From: GCA-1730015 sp964393885
GTDB taxonomy: Bacteria; Pseudomonadota; Gammaproteobacteria; Granulosicoccales; Granulosicoccaceae
Reading direction: 5' to 3'
Assembly (NCBI GenBank): GCA_964393885.1
Contig: CAYMVV010000001.1
Coordinates: forward strand, 1 to 64,000
DNA length: 64,000 bases
Shown here: positions 42,973 through 52,586 of the stretch, piece by piece
Layout of the letters: each line of letters starts with the position of its first letter
How positions within the stretch are numbered: position 1 is the stretch's first letter
The notes under the pieces: generated by a model
The model's input: only the letters and a program-made list of their open reading frames with translations
What the model was told of the DNA's origin: nothing
Databases searched by the model: none
Translations under genes and position numbers: made by a program

Positions 42973-43823
42973 CGTTCGTGACAGGCGCCAGTGGTTACCT
43001 GGCTCACAGATTAGTGCCCATATTGGCCAATCACGCAGCAATCACTGCAGTCAGCCGACAACCACTCACGCATAATGTACCTCGCGTAGCCTTCCAGTCT
43101 CTGGACATCACTGACCCGGTTACCAGCGTAAATACAATTCACAAGGCGCACCCGGATGTCATCGTCCATGCCGCTGCTGCCAACCCCGGTCATGATGAAG
43201 CTACGATGTGGGCGGTCAATTTTGAAGCAACACAATCGCTCGCCCGGATTGCAGGCGAACTCGGCATTCGGATGGTATTCATCTCAACCGATATTGTTCA
43301 CAACGGCTCGGACGCACCCTACGCTGATGATGCCATTGCTGATCCCCTTAACGCCTATGGTCGGAGCAAGGCTGCAGGTGAAGAGGCCACTCTGGCAAAC
43401 TGTAAAAACGCAATCGTCGCCCGAACCTCGCTAATCTATGGCTTGGAACAGATTGATCGCGGTACCGCTGGATTTATAAAAAAACTTGCAGCGGGTGAAG
43501 CTCTGACACTGTTCCAGGATGTGCTGCGCCAACCGGTTTGGATAGACTCATTGTGCCGCGCAATCGGTTTGCTCGCCTTTGAGCGCACAGTAGAGACTGG
43601 CACGATCAACCTGGCCGGAGATCAGGTAATGAGCCGCGCAGACTTTGCCTTGAAGATGCTTCGGCACTGGGGTGTAAACAGCGACAATATTAACCTCACC
43701 AGTGGCCGGTCAATTGAAGGTTTACCCCTGGATTGCACGCTGCAGCTGGAGCGGGCCACAGGCCTTGGCATCGACCTGCCAGGTGTCGATGCCGTGCTCG
43801 ACGCGGCACCTGGAACGGCTTAA
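42963..43823 (+). CDS. RmlD-like NAD(P)-dependent sugar nucleotide reductase (SDR)
   Basis: 286 residues. The Rossmann motif GASGYLA (8-14) and the catalytic YGRSK (YxxxK, about residue 137) define an extended short-chain dehydrogenase. HPDVIVHAAAANPGHDEATMWAVN and VFISTDIVHNGSDAPYAD match the dTDP-4-dehydrorhamnose reductase group, but no other rhamnose gene is close, so the substrate is open. The gene starts in a 14-bp tandem repeat and follows hemE by 82 bp. It converges with the PBP1A gene. Confidence 0.8.
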   Translation: MTRAFVTGASGYLAHRLVPILANHAAITAVSRQPLTHNVPRVAFQSLDITDPVTSVNTIHKAHPDVIVHAAAANPGHDEATMWAVNFEATQSLARIAGELGIRMVFISTDIVHNGSDAPYADDAIADPLNAYGRSKAAGEEATLANCKNAIVARTSLIYGLEQIDRGTAGFIKKLAAGEALTLFQDVLRQPVWIDSLCRAIGLLAFERTVETGTINLAGDQVMSRADFALKMLRHWGVNSDNINLTSGRSIEGLPLDCTLQLERATGLGIDLPGVDAVLDAAPGTA

Positions 43824-43853
43824 TTTCGCGCGATTCAAGCAGATTAAGTCGAG

Positions 43854-46574
43854 TTAAAATAACTGCTCTATTTTTTTCTTTTGCGATGATGGTGTATTCG
43901 GCACACGCTGACTGTTACGTGGCTGACTGTTGTTTGCAGGGACCTGTGGCTTGGTACCGTCTCTGACTATCACAACGTCGGTACGCGTCTCCTGTACAGG
44001 CTGCACCACCGGTGCTTTTTCTCGTTCCTCAGCGTACTCCGTGGGTACGTTTTCTTCGCGAAAAAACTCAAAGTAACCTTTACTACTGCCGGGGGAAGCC
44101 AGTTTTCCGGTCTTCCTGTCGATGCGAACTGTTGAGATACCTTCGGGTTGAAACTCTCTATCCTCTGGCATGGCATCCAGTGCCACGCGCATGTAATCAA
44201 TCCACATCGGCAATGCAGCAACACCACCGCTTTCTTTATTGCCCAACGAGGTTTGTTCGTCATAACCAACCCAGGCTGTAGCGACCAGGCCACTGTTAAA
44301 GCCTGTAAACCAGGCATCGTACAAGTCGTTTGTCGTACCGGTTTTACCAGCCAGATCATTGCGACCCAATACGTTGGCTTTTGTTGCGGTACCGCGCTGT
44401 ACGACCTCTTTCATAATCGAACGCATAATGAAGGCATTACGCTCTTCAATCGCTCTGGGCGCCGCAATTGTTTCAGGTGGTTCAGGGATCTCTCTCAGTG
44501 CCGGCGCCGCATCGCGTGCATTGGCCAACGCGGCTTCCTTGATTTCATCCGCGAGCGTCTGTCCGTCATCCGGTTCATCAACACCGTCGGCCTGTATTTC
44601 TGTCACATCCTCTATGTCTTCAACGGCATTCTGCAGTAAAGCACACTCCTCTTCGGTGTCGCAAAACTCAACTGCGGGCGCCTGATAGATTAATTGATCG
44701 TCACCATCGAATATTTTTTCAATAAAGTGTGGGGGGACAAGATATCCACCACTGGCAAAGGGTGTGTACCCGGCCGCAAGCTGCAGCGGTGTCATGTCTC
44801 CGCTACCCAACACCAGCGACAGGTTGCGAGGCAGACTGCGACTGTCAAAATTAAACCGGCTGGCATAACTGATCGCGCGGGGTATACCGAGGTTTTGCAA
44901 TACCCTGATTGACACCAGATTGCGCGATTTAACCAGTGCTTCACGCAAACGGGTTGGACCAAAAAAACGACCTGAGTAATTTCTCGGGCGCCACTCGTCC
45001 TCAAGCACATTGTCTTCGAGTACCACGGGTGTATCGTTATAAATGGTAGCTGCCGTATCGCCGTACTCGAGCGCTGCCGAATAGATAAACGGCTTGAAAT
45101 TCGAACCCGGCTGCCGGTACGCCTGCGTCACTCGATTAAACTTGCTGCGGTAAAAGTCGAAGCCACCGACCAACGCCATTATCTTTCCATTCTTGGGCGA
45201 CAGCGAAACCAGTGCGCCCTCGACTTCGGGCATCTGCGCAAGTGAGTACTCCATTTCACCTGTGATCGTCGCGACAGGCTTAGCATCAGCCAAAGCATTT
45301 TTTTGCTCATCTGTTTCCGCTGTTTCCAACACCACCGGGACCTGCTCTACGTATACCAAATCAAGCGGTTGAAGAATCTCGGAGGGCTTGCTGTAGAGCG
45401 GCAATTCTTCGTCTTCCGGATTGCGAGGAGACGCCCACTCTATATTGCGCCAGGGAATTTCAATACGTTGTCCGCCCTGCAGCATGGCCATTGCTGCGAC
45501 ATCACTGGTTTCTGTCACCAGTGCGGCAACAAGCTGACCATGACCCGGCATCGTCGCCAGCAGTTCATCTATTGAGTCCTGGTTTTCCAGATCCGCTTGC
45601 GTTGCCTTGCCGGGTAACCGGAAACCGTGCCGCTTTTCGTAGTCGACCAACGCGCGGCGCAGCGCCTCTGTTGCAGCCAACTGATGGGTACTGTCAATCG
45701 TCGTGTAAACCCGATAGCCGCCCGTATAAGCAGACGGGCCAAGCCACTTGACCATTTGCGCACGCGCCATTTCACTGACATAACCCGCCTCTATTTCACT
45801 GGCAGTTCTATGTAATCTGGCGGTTACGGGTTGTGCCTTCGCCTGCTGGAACTGTTCAGATGTTATTTTGTTCAGCTCATGCATTCGACGTAATACGTAA
45901 TTACGCCGGACCAGAGCACGTTCCGGATTAACAATCGGATTGTAGAGAGATGGCGCCTTGGGCAGGCCGGCTATCATTGCCGCCTCGGCAAGACTTAGAT
46001 CCGAGACAGATTTTCCGTAGTACACCTTTGCCGCAGAAGCTGCACCATAGGCACGGTTACCGAGGTACGGGATATTCATGTACAACTCCAGGATTGATTC
46101 CTTGCTGAGTTGCCGTTCGATTTTTAATGCCAGCAAAATTTCATTGATTTTGCGCAAATAGGTTTTTTCGGGCGACAGATAGATGTTTCGCGCCACCTGC
46201 ATGGTGATGGTGCTGCCGCCCTGCCCCTTCTTACCGGTTTTAATCAGGTTGATACCAGCGCGGATCAGTCCTTGATAGTCAACACCCGGGTGCTCGAAAA
46301 AACGATCGTCTTCTGACGCTATCACTGCATCGATCAACACCTGTGGCGTTTGCTCGATATGAAGTTGTTCCCGCCGTTTCTCGCCGAATTCAGCGATCAG
46401 CTTGCCATCGCTGGAATAGACCGACAGTGGCAAATGCAATTCCACATCTGCCAGCGCGTCAATATCGGGCAAATTGGGTTCAAGCCGTTTGTAAGTAAAA
46501 AAACCGGCAATGGCAATTATCAGGAAGCCGATGACCGACAAACCGAGAATGATTTTAAAAATATGCCTCAACAA
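43854..46574 (-). CDS. mrcA: Penicillin-binding protein 1A
   Basis: 906 residues. A cytoplasmic start and membrane helix (about 8-27) lead to the family 51 glycosyltransferase domain (EDDRFFEHPGVDYQGL, GGSTITMQVARNIYL, LELYMNIPYLG) and then a transpeptidase domain with SNFKPF (SxxK) and KTGTTNDLYDAWF (KTG). An OB-like insertion lies between the domains. The C-terminal tail is proline/asparagine-rich. It polymerises and crosslinks peptidoglycan. Divergent from pilM, the standard ponA-pilM arrangement. Confidence 0.96.
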   Translation of the reverse strand: MLRHIFKIILGLSVIGFLIIAIAGFFTYKRLEPNLPDIDALADVELHLPLSVYSSDGKLIAEFGEKRREQLHIEQTPQVLIDAVIASEDDRFFEHPGVDYQGLIRAGINLIKTGKKGQGGSTITMQVARNIYLSPEKTYLRKINEILLALKIERQLSKESILELYMNIPYLGNRAYGAASAAKVYYGKSVSDLSLAEAAMIAGLPKAPSLYNPIVNPERALVRRNYVLRRMHELNKITSEQFQQAKAQPVTARLHRTASEIEAGYVSEMARAQMVKWLGPSAYTGGYRVYTTIDSTHQLAATEALRRALVDYEKRHGFRLPGKATQADLENQDSIDELLATMPGHGQLVAALVTETSDVAAMAMLQGGQRIEIPWRNIEWASPRNPEDEELPLYSKPSEILQPLDLVYVEQVPVVLETAETDEQKNALADAKPVATITGEMEYSLAQMPEVEGALVSLSPKNGKIMALVGGFDFYRSKFNRVTQAYRQPGSNFKPFIYSAALEYGDTAATIYNDTPVVLEDNVLEDEWRPRNYSGRFFGPTRLREALVKSRNLVSIRVLQNLGIPRAISYASRFNFDSRSLPRNLSLVLGSGDMTPLQLAAGYTPFASGGYLVPPHFIEKIFDGDDQLIYQAPAVEFCDTEEECALLQNAVEDIEDVTEIQADGVDEPDDGQTLADEIKEAALANARDAAPALREIPEPPETIAAPRAIEERNAFIMRSIMKEVVQRGTATKANVLGRNDLAGKTGTTNDLYDAWFTGFNSGLVATAWVGYDEQTSLGNKESGGVAALPMWIDYMRVALDAMPEDREFQPEGISTVRIDRKTGKLASPGSSKGYFEFFREENVPTEYAEEREKAPVVQPVQETRTDVVIVRDGTKPQVPANNSQPRNSQRVPNTPSSQKKKIEQLF

Positions 46575-46846
46575 GGCTGCTTACTCGCTCCGCAATTGTT
46601 AATGAAACCCACTCTTCGCCCTGTTTATACGGGCAGTCAGACGCCAATACCGTCGATTGTCTCATCCTTTGAGTGCAAATTGGCACTTTGCTACATCGAA
46701 TGCGCCGTAATTGGATTGTCTCTTGCACTTTGATTATGGCAGCTGCAAAGCCGTTTGTGAAAAAACCTTTGCAACTTATTAAAAATCAAAACATATGCTG
46801 TTGCTGAATTATTACTGGGCATAAAGTCGGGCGCTAACCCATTATT

Positions 46847-47911
46847 ATGAATTTTTCAATCGGAAAGAAACAGTCGAATCTGGTAGGCGTTGACATCAGT
46901 TCAACTTCGGTGAAGTTGCTGGAACTGAGTCGCACGACCTCCGGGTATCGAATCGAAAGCTACGCGGTGGAACCACTGCCGGCTAACGCGATGAACGACA
47001 AGAGTCTGCAAGATGTAGAGGCAGTCGGCGAAGCCATTAAACGAGCGTTGAAACGCTCTGGCTCGAAAAAGCGTTTTGCCGCAGTTGCCGTGCCAAGTGC
47101 CATGGTCATCACCAAAGTCATTCAGATGCCAGCTGGCCTGAAACCCAATGAACTCGAGGCACAAATTCAGCTGGAGGCGGACCAATACATCCCCTACTCG
47201 CTGGATGAAGTTAACCTCGATCATCAGGTTATCGGTGCAAGCGAGCACGAGACAGGCAGTAATGATGTCCTGCTCGTCGCCTCGCGATCTGAAAACGTCG
47301 AGGAGCGAACTGCCGCTTGCGAGATAGGTGGACTGACGGCCAAAGTGGTCGATATCGAACCCTACACGATAGAACACACTTGCAAGCTGATTCAGCAGCA
47401 AACCGATGTTGACTGGACAGAGAAGACAATCGCCGTGCTCGACATTGGCGCGACGATGACCAGTCTCAGTGTTTTTCGCAACGACTCACTGGTTTATACA
47501 CGCGAGCAACCTTTTGGTGGCAAACAGTTGACGGAGGAAATCATGCGCCGGTACGGGCTTTCCTACGAAGACGCCGGGCGTGTAAAGCGAGTTGGCGGGT
47601 TGCCGGAAAACTACGAACCAGAGATTCTGAGTCCGTTTAAAGATCAAATGGTGCAGCAGGCCAACCGGTTTCTGCAGTTTTTCTTCTCCGCTGACCAAAA
47701 TGATTATGTCGACCAGATTCTGCTGGCCGGCGGCTGCGCAGAGATCCCCGGCATTGCCGAGTTGATCGAAGCACAAATTGGTACCCCTACCACGATTGCC
47801 AACCCCTTTCACAAGATTGACTGCGCCTCTGGAATTGCGCAGCAACGACTCATGTCAGATGGTCCGGCAATGATGATTGCTTGTGGACTGGCAACCAGAG
47901 GTTTCGAGTAA
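46847..47911 (+). CDS. pilM: Type IV pilus assembly protein PilM
   Basis: 354 residues, an actin-like cytosolic ATPase of the type IV pilus alignment complex. VGVDISSTSVKLLELSR is the phosphate-1 loop near the start; IAVLDIGATMTSLSVF is the phosphate-2 loop; LLAGGCAEIPGI the adenosine motif. It binds the cytoplasmic N terminus of PilN. First gene of pilMNOPQ; its stop overlaps the pilN start by one base. Confidence 0.96.
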   Translation: MNFSIGKKQSNLVGVDISSTSVKLLELSRTTSGYRIESYAVEPLPANAMNDKSLQDVEAVGEAIKRALKRSGSKKRFAAVAVPSAMVITKVIQMPAGLKPNELEAQIQLEADQYIPYSLDEVNLDHQVIGASEHETGSNDVLLVASRSENVEERTAACEIGGLTAKVVDIEPYTIEHTCKLIQQQTDVDWTEKTIAVLDIGATMTSLSVFRNDSLVYTREQPFGGKQLTEEIMRRYGLSYEDAGRVKRVGGLPENYEPEILSPFKDQMVQQANRFLQFFFSADQNDYVDQILLAGGCAEIPGIAELIEAQIGTPTTIANPFHKIDCASGIAQQRLMSDGPAMMIACGLATRGFE

Positions 47912-48483
47912 TGGCTAAAATTAATCTACTTCCCTGGCGCGAGGAAGAGCGCCAGCAAAAAGCCAAAGAGTTCGGCATCGGTGCGCTGCTTACCGCCATC
48001 GTTGGCGCAGGCATCGTTTATGGTGGAATTCAGTATGCACAGAAGCAGATCGACCATCAAAAGAGTCGCAACGCTTACCTGCAGACTGAAATCAACAAAC
48101 TGAAAGCCGAGCTGAAAGAAATCGAAGAGCTCGAGTCCACCAAGGCCAACTTGCTGGCACGTATGGACATCATTCAGGAACTGCAGGGCAAACGTCCGCA
48201 GGTTGTACATACCTTTCAGGAACTGGCAGAGCGTGTGCCTGATGGAGTCTATCTGCTGTCTATGAAGCAGGAACAGGATCGACTGACATTTGAGGGCCGC
48301 GCAGATTCTAATGCTCGCGTCTCTACGTTAATGCGCAACCTGGACTCTTCAGAGTGGTTCAAAACCCCGGGTTTGGATGTTATTCAGTCCGCACGAGACA
48401 GTGGCATAAGCAGCTTTAAACTGCGTTTGTCTCAATCGGTTGCGCCCGCCGCAGAAACTCAACTTGCTATTAGCGACGAATAG
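47911..48483 (+). CDS. pilN: Type IV pilus assembly protein PilN
   Basis: 190 residues from the ATG at 47911. The N-terminal INLLPWREEER (residues 4-14) is the conserved peptide bound by PilM. A membrane helix at about 24-42 follows, then a coiled-coil (about 45-90) and a small periplasmic domain. It pairs with PilO in the inner membrane. Confidence 0.96.
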   Translation: MAKINLLPWREEERQQKAKEFGIGALLTAIVGAGIVYGGIQYAQKQIDHQKSRNAYLQTEINKLKAELKEIEELESTKANLLARMDIIQELQGKRPQVVHTFQELAERVPDGVYLLSMKQEQDRLTFEGRADSNARVSTLMRNLDSSEWFKTPGLDVIQSARDSGISSFKLRLSQSVAPAAETQLAISDE

Positions 48484-48492
48484 GGGCAGATC

Positions 48493-49128
48493 GTGGATAT
48501 AGGACAAGCTTTCTCTGACCTTCAGAACCTTGAAGCCAGTGATCTAAAACAAATCGGCTCGGCGCCGGCTGGTGTGAAAGCCGCCGTACTTGCTGCCGGA
48601 CTGGTCGCGATAGTGGGCTGCGGGATCTGGTTTCTTGTGAAACCGATGTTTCTCGACCTGGACCGCATCGCCGCCCAGGAAGAAACGTTGAAGACACAGT
48701 TTGATTCAACGCAGGCAAAGGCCGCCAATCGCGAAGCGTATGTCGAACAGCTAACGGAAATGAAACGGACATTCAATGTCATGTTGCGGCAATTGCCGAA
48801 CAAGACCGACATTGAAAGTCTGTTGATAGATCTATCCCAGACCAGTGTTGCAGCCGGACTTGAAGTTGAGTTTTTCAAGCCTGAAAAAGAAATCGCGCGC
48901 GAGTTTTATGTTGAGTATCCGATTCGCATCAGCGTGACTGGCAACTACCACCAATTTGGAAATTTTGTGAGCGGCCTGGCCGCACTTCCAAGAATTGTAA
49001 CCCTGCATAATATTGCGATCACCCCGGGTAGTACGGGGCAGGACAACAATAATTCAAAAGCGGCGCAAAAGCTGAAAATGGATCTTACAGCAACTACCTA
49101 CCGCTACCTAGAAGACGACGAGGCCTAA
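48493..49128 (+). CDS. pilO: Type IV pilus assembly protein PilO
   Basis: 211 residues from a GTG with AGGGG six bases upstream. One membrane helix (about 28-50), a coiled-coil, and a periplasmic ferredoxin-like domain with YPIRISVTGNYHQFGNFVSGLAALPRIVTLHN, characteristic of PilO. Forms a heterodimer with PilN and binds PilP. Confidence 0.95.
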   Translation: MDIGQAFSDLQNLEASDLKQIGSAPAGVKAAVLAAGLVAIVGCGIWFLVKPMFLDLDRIAAQEETLKTQFDSTQAKAANREAYVEQLTEMKRTFNVMLRQLPNKTDIESLLIDLSQTSVAAGLEVEFFKPEKEIAREFYVEYPIRISVTGNYHQFGNFVSGLAALPRIVTLHNIAITPGSTGQDNNNSKAAQKLKMDLTATTYRYLEDDEA

Positions 49129-49131
49129 GGC

Positions 49132-49686
49132 GTGAAGCAAAGTAAATTCGCATCCCGGTTGTCATGGCTGCGTTGCGCGATCGTGGTTATCACTGGTCCT
49201 GCCATGCTGTCAGCATGTGGCAACGACATGAGTGATCTCCAGGATTTCGTTGCCCAGACCCGGTTGAAACATCAAGGTCGCGTTGACCCACTGCCGGACT
49301 TTGTTCAGTACCAGACGGTGGCGTATGCGGAGCATGATCTTAGAGATCCTTTCCGGCCGCAGACTGAACTGTCTGCAGCGGCGCCGACAAACTCCGCGAA
49401 CGGGCCGCGACCCAGTGACAACCGGCGACGGGAAATCCTGGAAAGCTATCCACTCGACGCACTGAAAATGGTTGGCATTCTAAAGCAGAAGTCATCCAGC
49501 TGGGCGCTGGTACAGGACCCCGACGGGACCATACACCGAGTTCAACCGGGTAACTATGCCGGACAGAACCACGGCAAGATCCTGCAAATCTCGGAAAACC
49601 AGATCAACCTGGTCGAACTGATACCCGATGGCATCAGCGGCTGGATAGAACGCGAAGCCCAGTTGGCACTAGGTGAAGACGAATGA
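49132..49686 (+). CDS. pilP: Type IV pilus assembly lipoprotein PilP
   Basis: 184 residues from a GTG. A type II signal peptide (MLSAC, cysteine at about 29) makes it an inner-membrane lipoprotein. The periplasmic linker LRDPFRPQ and the beta domain (LKMVGILKQKSSSWALVQDPDG, VQPGNYAGQNHGKI) are typical. It connects PilN/PilO with the PilQ secretin. Confidence 0.94.
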   Translation: MKQSKFASRLSWLRCAIVVITGPAMLSACGNDMSDLQDFVAQTRLKHQGRVDPLPDFVQYQTVAYAEHDLRDPFRPQTELSAAAPTNSANGPRPSDNRRREILESYPLDALKMVGILKQKSSSWALVQDPDGTIHRVQPGNYAGQNHGKILQISENQINLVELIPDGISGWIEREAQLALGEDE

Positions 49687-49742
49687 TTGTAAAAACTGAC
49701 CAGGCAATAAGCAACAGAACAACGACGCGACGGAGAACTACG

Positions 49743-51899
49743 GTGAATAAACCAACAGTCTGCAGCAAGGTTTTTAACGGTAAACTGCGGCTGCTTGCGC
49801 TCGCGATGAGTACCGCCTTTATTTCCGGCGGCGTATTTGCCGCTACTCTGGATGATGTTGTCCACTCAACACTACCGGGCAATCAACAGCAAATCGCTTT
49901 TAAATTGAGCGAATCCATTGGCACCCCAACGTCGTTCTCGATCGAGGAACCGGCAAGAATTGCAATTGATTTGCTGGGTACTACCAACGCACTCGACAAG
50001 CGCATCGTGCCGGTTGGCGTGGGTAACATCGAAAGTGTCAATATCGTTGAGGCGGGAGATCGCACACGGGTGGTACTCAACCTCGGCGAGATGGCCGACT
50101 ATGACACTCAGATGGATGGCAACCGTCTTTTGGTTACCGTCAACGACAGTGATGCCCAGGGCTCCCTGTCCGAAGAGCTGGAAGGCGCCCTGTCTGGTGA
50201 CCTGATAGACGAGTCCGAGCCACTGAATACGGAAGACATCGACAGCAACACAGGCACCCCGCAAGCCGGTGTCGTCATTGCCGACGATGGCAGCGTGATA
50301 GAAGTACCGGCGGACTTGCCTCTGAGCTATGATCCAAACCAGCCTGTAGAAGAGTTCGATGACCAGACGTCGTCAGATCCATCGGACCAAATTGACGTTG
50401 AATCAGGTGCACCGGTTGAGGAATATATCGATGATGCACCAGCAGATTCTTCGCTGGATATCGCACCGTTGGCACCATTGGCACCGCCAGTTGAAACGAC
50501 TTCCACACCCTTGCCTCAGCCAGAAACGGACACTGTGTCATTCAATCCGTCTGATCGGAACGTCGACTACTCCAACCAGGATGCGATTTTCAACCCTCCT
50601 CCAGCGATTGGTCCAACGCCCGTCTACTCTGGCGAAGAGTTGTCGCTTAACTTTCAGGATATTGAAGTTCGATCCGTACTGCAGTTACTTGCAGACTTTA
50701 CCGATCTGAATATTGTTGTCAGCGACAGCGTATCCGGCAAGCTGACACTGAGACTAAAGAATGTACCCTGGGATCAGGCACTCGATATTATCCTGCGCAC
50801 AAAAGGCCTGGACAAGCGACGCTCGGGCAATGTGGTAATGGTTGCTCCGTCGGAAGAAATCGCAGCACAGGAAACAGCCGAACGCGAAGCGGCTCAGAAA
50901 GCCATAGAACTGGAACCGTTGCGAACTGAATTCGTTCAGGTGAACTACGCAAAGGCAACCGAAGTCGCAGCGATTCTGAAATCAGAGACTGGCGGCGTGT
51001 TGTCAGAGCGCGGCAACGTAACCATCGATGATCGCACCAATACCATTCTGGTAAACGACACCAGCGATGTACTGGGCAGAGTTCGGGCTCTGGTAACCCG
51101 GCTTGATATACCTGTTCGTCAGGTGTTAATCGAATCCAGAATCGTCATTGCCACCGATGATTTCAACCGCGAGATGGGTGTACGTTTCGGTGTTACCCGC
51201 GACACCACAAACAATGATGGCGAGGGTCTGCTGCTGAGCGGTAACACCGACGCTTTGACCAATCTGGGCAATGATGAACCCCTCGGCGACGAGCGATTCA
51301 ACGTGAACTTCCCCGCTTCAAGCCGCGCCGGTAGCCTGGCACTGGCCTTTGCGAAACTTCCCTTCGGCACACTGCTGGAACTGGAGCTTTCAGCGATGCA
51401 GGCGGAAGGTCGAGGTGAGGTCATATCCAGCCCGCGTGTTATAACTGCAAACCAGCGCGAAGCCTATATCGAACAAGGTGTCGAGATTCCATTTCGCGAA
51501 GCGACATCAAGCGGCGCTGCGTCCATCTCATTCAGAAAAGCAGTGCTGGCGCTTAGGGTTAAGCCTCAGATTACACCGGATGAGCGCATTATCATGGATC
51601 TGACAGTCAACAAGGATACTGTCGGGGAAATCGTTGGATCTGACGTCAACCAGGTACCTAGTATCGATACTAGAGAAGTGAATACACAGGTACTTGTGGC
51701 CAACGGCGAAACAGTAGTTCTGGGTGGCATCTACGAGCAGTCGATTATTCAACAGCGAGACGCCATTCCATTCTTTGGTGACCTTCCACTGGTAGGCAAG
51801 CTGTTCCAGTTCAACTCCGCACAGGATGACAAAACAGAGTTGCTGGTTTTTGTCACACCTAGAATTGTTGACGACGGCACATCTGCTCTGGATCGTTGA
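49743..51899 (+). CDS. pilQ: Type IV pilus secretin PilQ
   Basis: 718 residues from a GTG at 49743 with GGAG seven bases upstream, which gives a normal signal peptide ending near GVFAATL; an ATG at 49683 would add 20 residues. The N-terminal part has an AMIN domain (about 35-135), then a long acidic linker, an N0/STN domain (EELSLNFQDIEVRSVLQLLADFT), N1, and the secretin domain (GEVISSPRVITANQREAYIEQG, VLGGIYEQ). It forms the outer-membrane pore for the pilus. Followed by a strong terminator. Confidence 0.95.
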   Translation: MNKPTVCSKVFNGKLRLLALAMSTAFISGGVFAATLDDVVHSTLPGNQQQIAFKLSESIGTPTSFSIEEPARIAIDLLGTTNALDKRIVPVGVGNIESVNIVEAGDRTRVVLNLGEMADYDTQMDGNRLLVTVNDSDAQGSLSEELEGALSGDLIDESEPLNTEDIDSNTGTPQAGVVIADDGSVIEVPADLPLSYDPNQPVEEFDDQTSSDPSDQIDVESGAPVEEYIDDAPADSSLDIAPLAPLAPPVETTSTPLPQPETDTVSFNPSDRNVDYSNQDAIFNPPPAIGPTPVYSGEELSLNFQDIEVRSVLQLLADFTDLNIVVSDSVSGKLTLRLKNVPWDQALDIILRTKGLDKRRSGNVVMVAPSEEIAAQETAEREAAQKAIELEPLRTEFVQVNYAKATEVAAILKSETGGVLSERGNVTIDDRTNTILVNDTSDVLGRVRALVTRLDIPVRQVLIESRIVIATDDFNREMGVRFGVTRDTTNNDGEGLLLSGNTDALTNLGNDEPLGDERFNVNFPASSRAGSLALAFAKLPFGTLLELELSAMQAEGRGEVISSPRVITANQREAYIEQGVEIPFREATSSGAASISFRKAVLALRVKPQITPDERIIMDLTVNKDTVGEIVGSDVNQVPSIDTREVNTQVLVANGETVVLGGIYEQSIIQQRDAIPFFGDLPLVGKLFQFNSAQDDKTELLVFVTPRIVDDGTSALDR

Positions 51900-51934
51900 G
51901 CCAGGACAGTAGCTGGCAATCTATCGCCAAAAAG

Positions 51935-51962
51935 AAAACCGCGGCTTGCCGCGGTTTTTTTT
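51935..51962 (+). terminator. Intrinsic terminator of pilMNOPQ
   Basis: AAAACCGCGG, loop CTTG, CCGCGGTTTT then further T to 51962: a 10-bp GC-rich stem and an eight-T tract 35 bp after the pilQ stop. aroK therefore probably has its own promoter between here and 52020. Confidence 0.95.
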
Positions 51963-52019
51963 GTCTGAAATTTTTAGCCTATTGCTGTAATGTATGAGCC
52001 ATGATTTCCTTCGTTCGAC

Positions 52020-52583
52020 ATGGCTAGTATTTTTCTTGTAGGCCCGATGGGCGCCGGTAAAACAACCGTCGGTCGGCAGCTTGCTCGCAGGTTATGCCAG
52101 CCGTTTTACGACAGCGACCGCGAGATAGAAAGTGCTTGCGGCGTGGATATTCCAACCATCTTTGACTTTGAGGGTGAAGCTGGATTCAGACGCCGCGAAG
52201 CGCGTATGATCGATTTGCTGACAATGAAGCAGGATATCGTCCTGGCCACCGGCGGCGGCGCTGTCTTGCGCGACGAAAACCGGTCGCGACTTACGAGTCG
52301 AGGTACCGTTGTCTTTCTTGATGTAGATATCGACGTACAAGTCGAACGCACTTCTCGCAACAACTCTCGCCCGTTGCTGCAACAGCCTGATCCGCGCGCA
52401 ACATTGCTCGAAATGAGCCGCCATCGCGATCCAATATACCGCTCAGTAGCAGACATCCATATCAGTACCAGTCGCCAACGTCATCGTCGCGTAGTCGACC
52501 GAATTTGCAAACAGGTCGAAAAGCTGGAAAGTGCTCGACAAAAAAATAAGCCAACCACAGCAATTGCACAAAAAAGCGAATAG
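52020..52583 (+). CDS. aroK: Shikimate kinase
   Basis: 187 residues. Phosphorylates shikimate in aromatic amino acid synthesis. The P-loop GPMGAGKTTVGRQLA is at residues 8-22, the DSDREIE substrate block follows, and ATGGGAVLRDENR holds the shikimate-binding GG. A short basic C-terminal extension is unremarkable. First gene of aroK-aroB. Confidence 0.96.
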   Translation: MASIFLVGPMGAGKTTVGRQLARRLCQPFYDSDREIESACGVDIPTIFDFEGEAGFRRREARMIDLLTMKQDIVLATGGGAVLRDENRSRLTSRGTVVFLDVDIDVQVERTSRNNSRPLLQQPDPRATLLEMSRHRDPIYRSVADIHISTSRQRHRRVVDRICKQVEKLESARQKNKPTTAIAQKSE

Positions 52584-52586
52584 ATA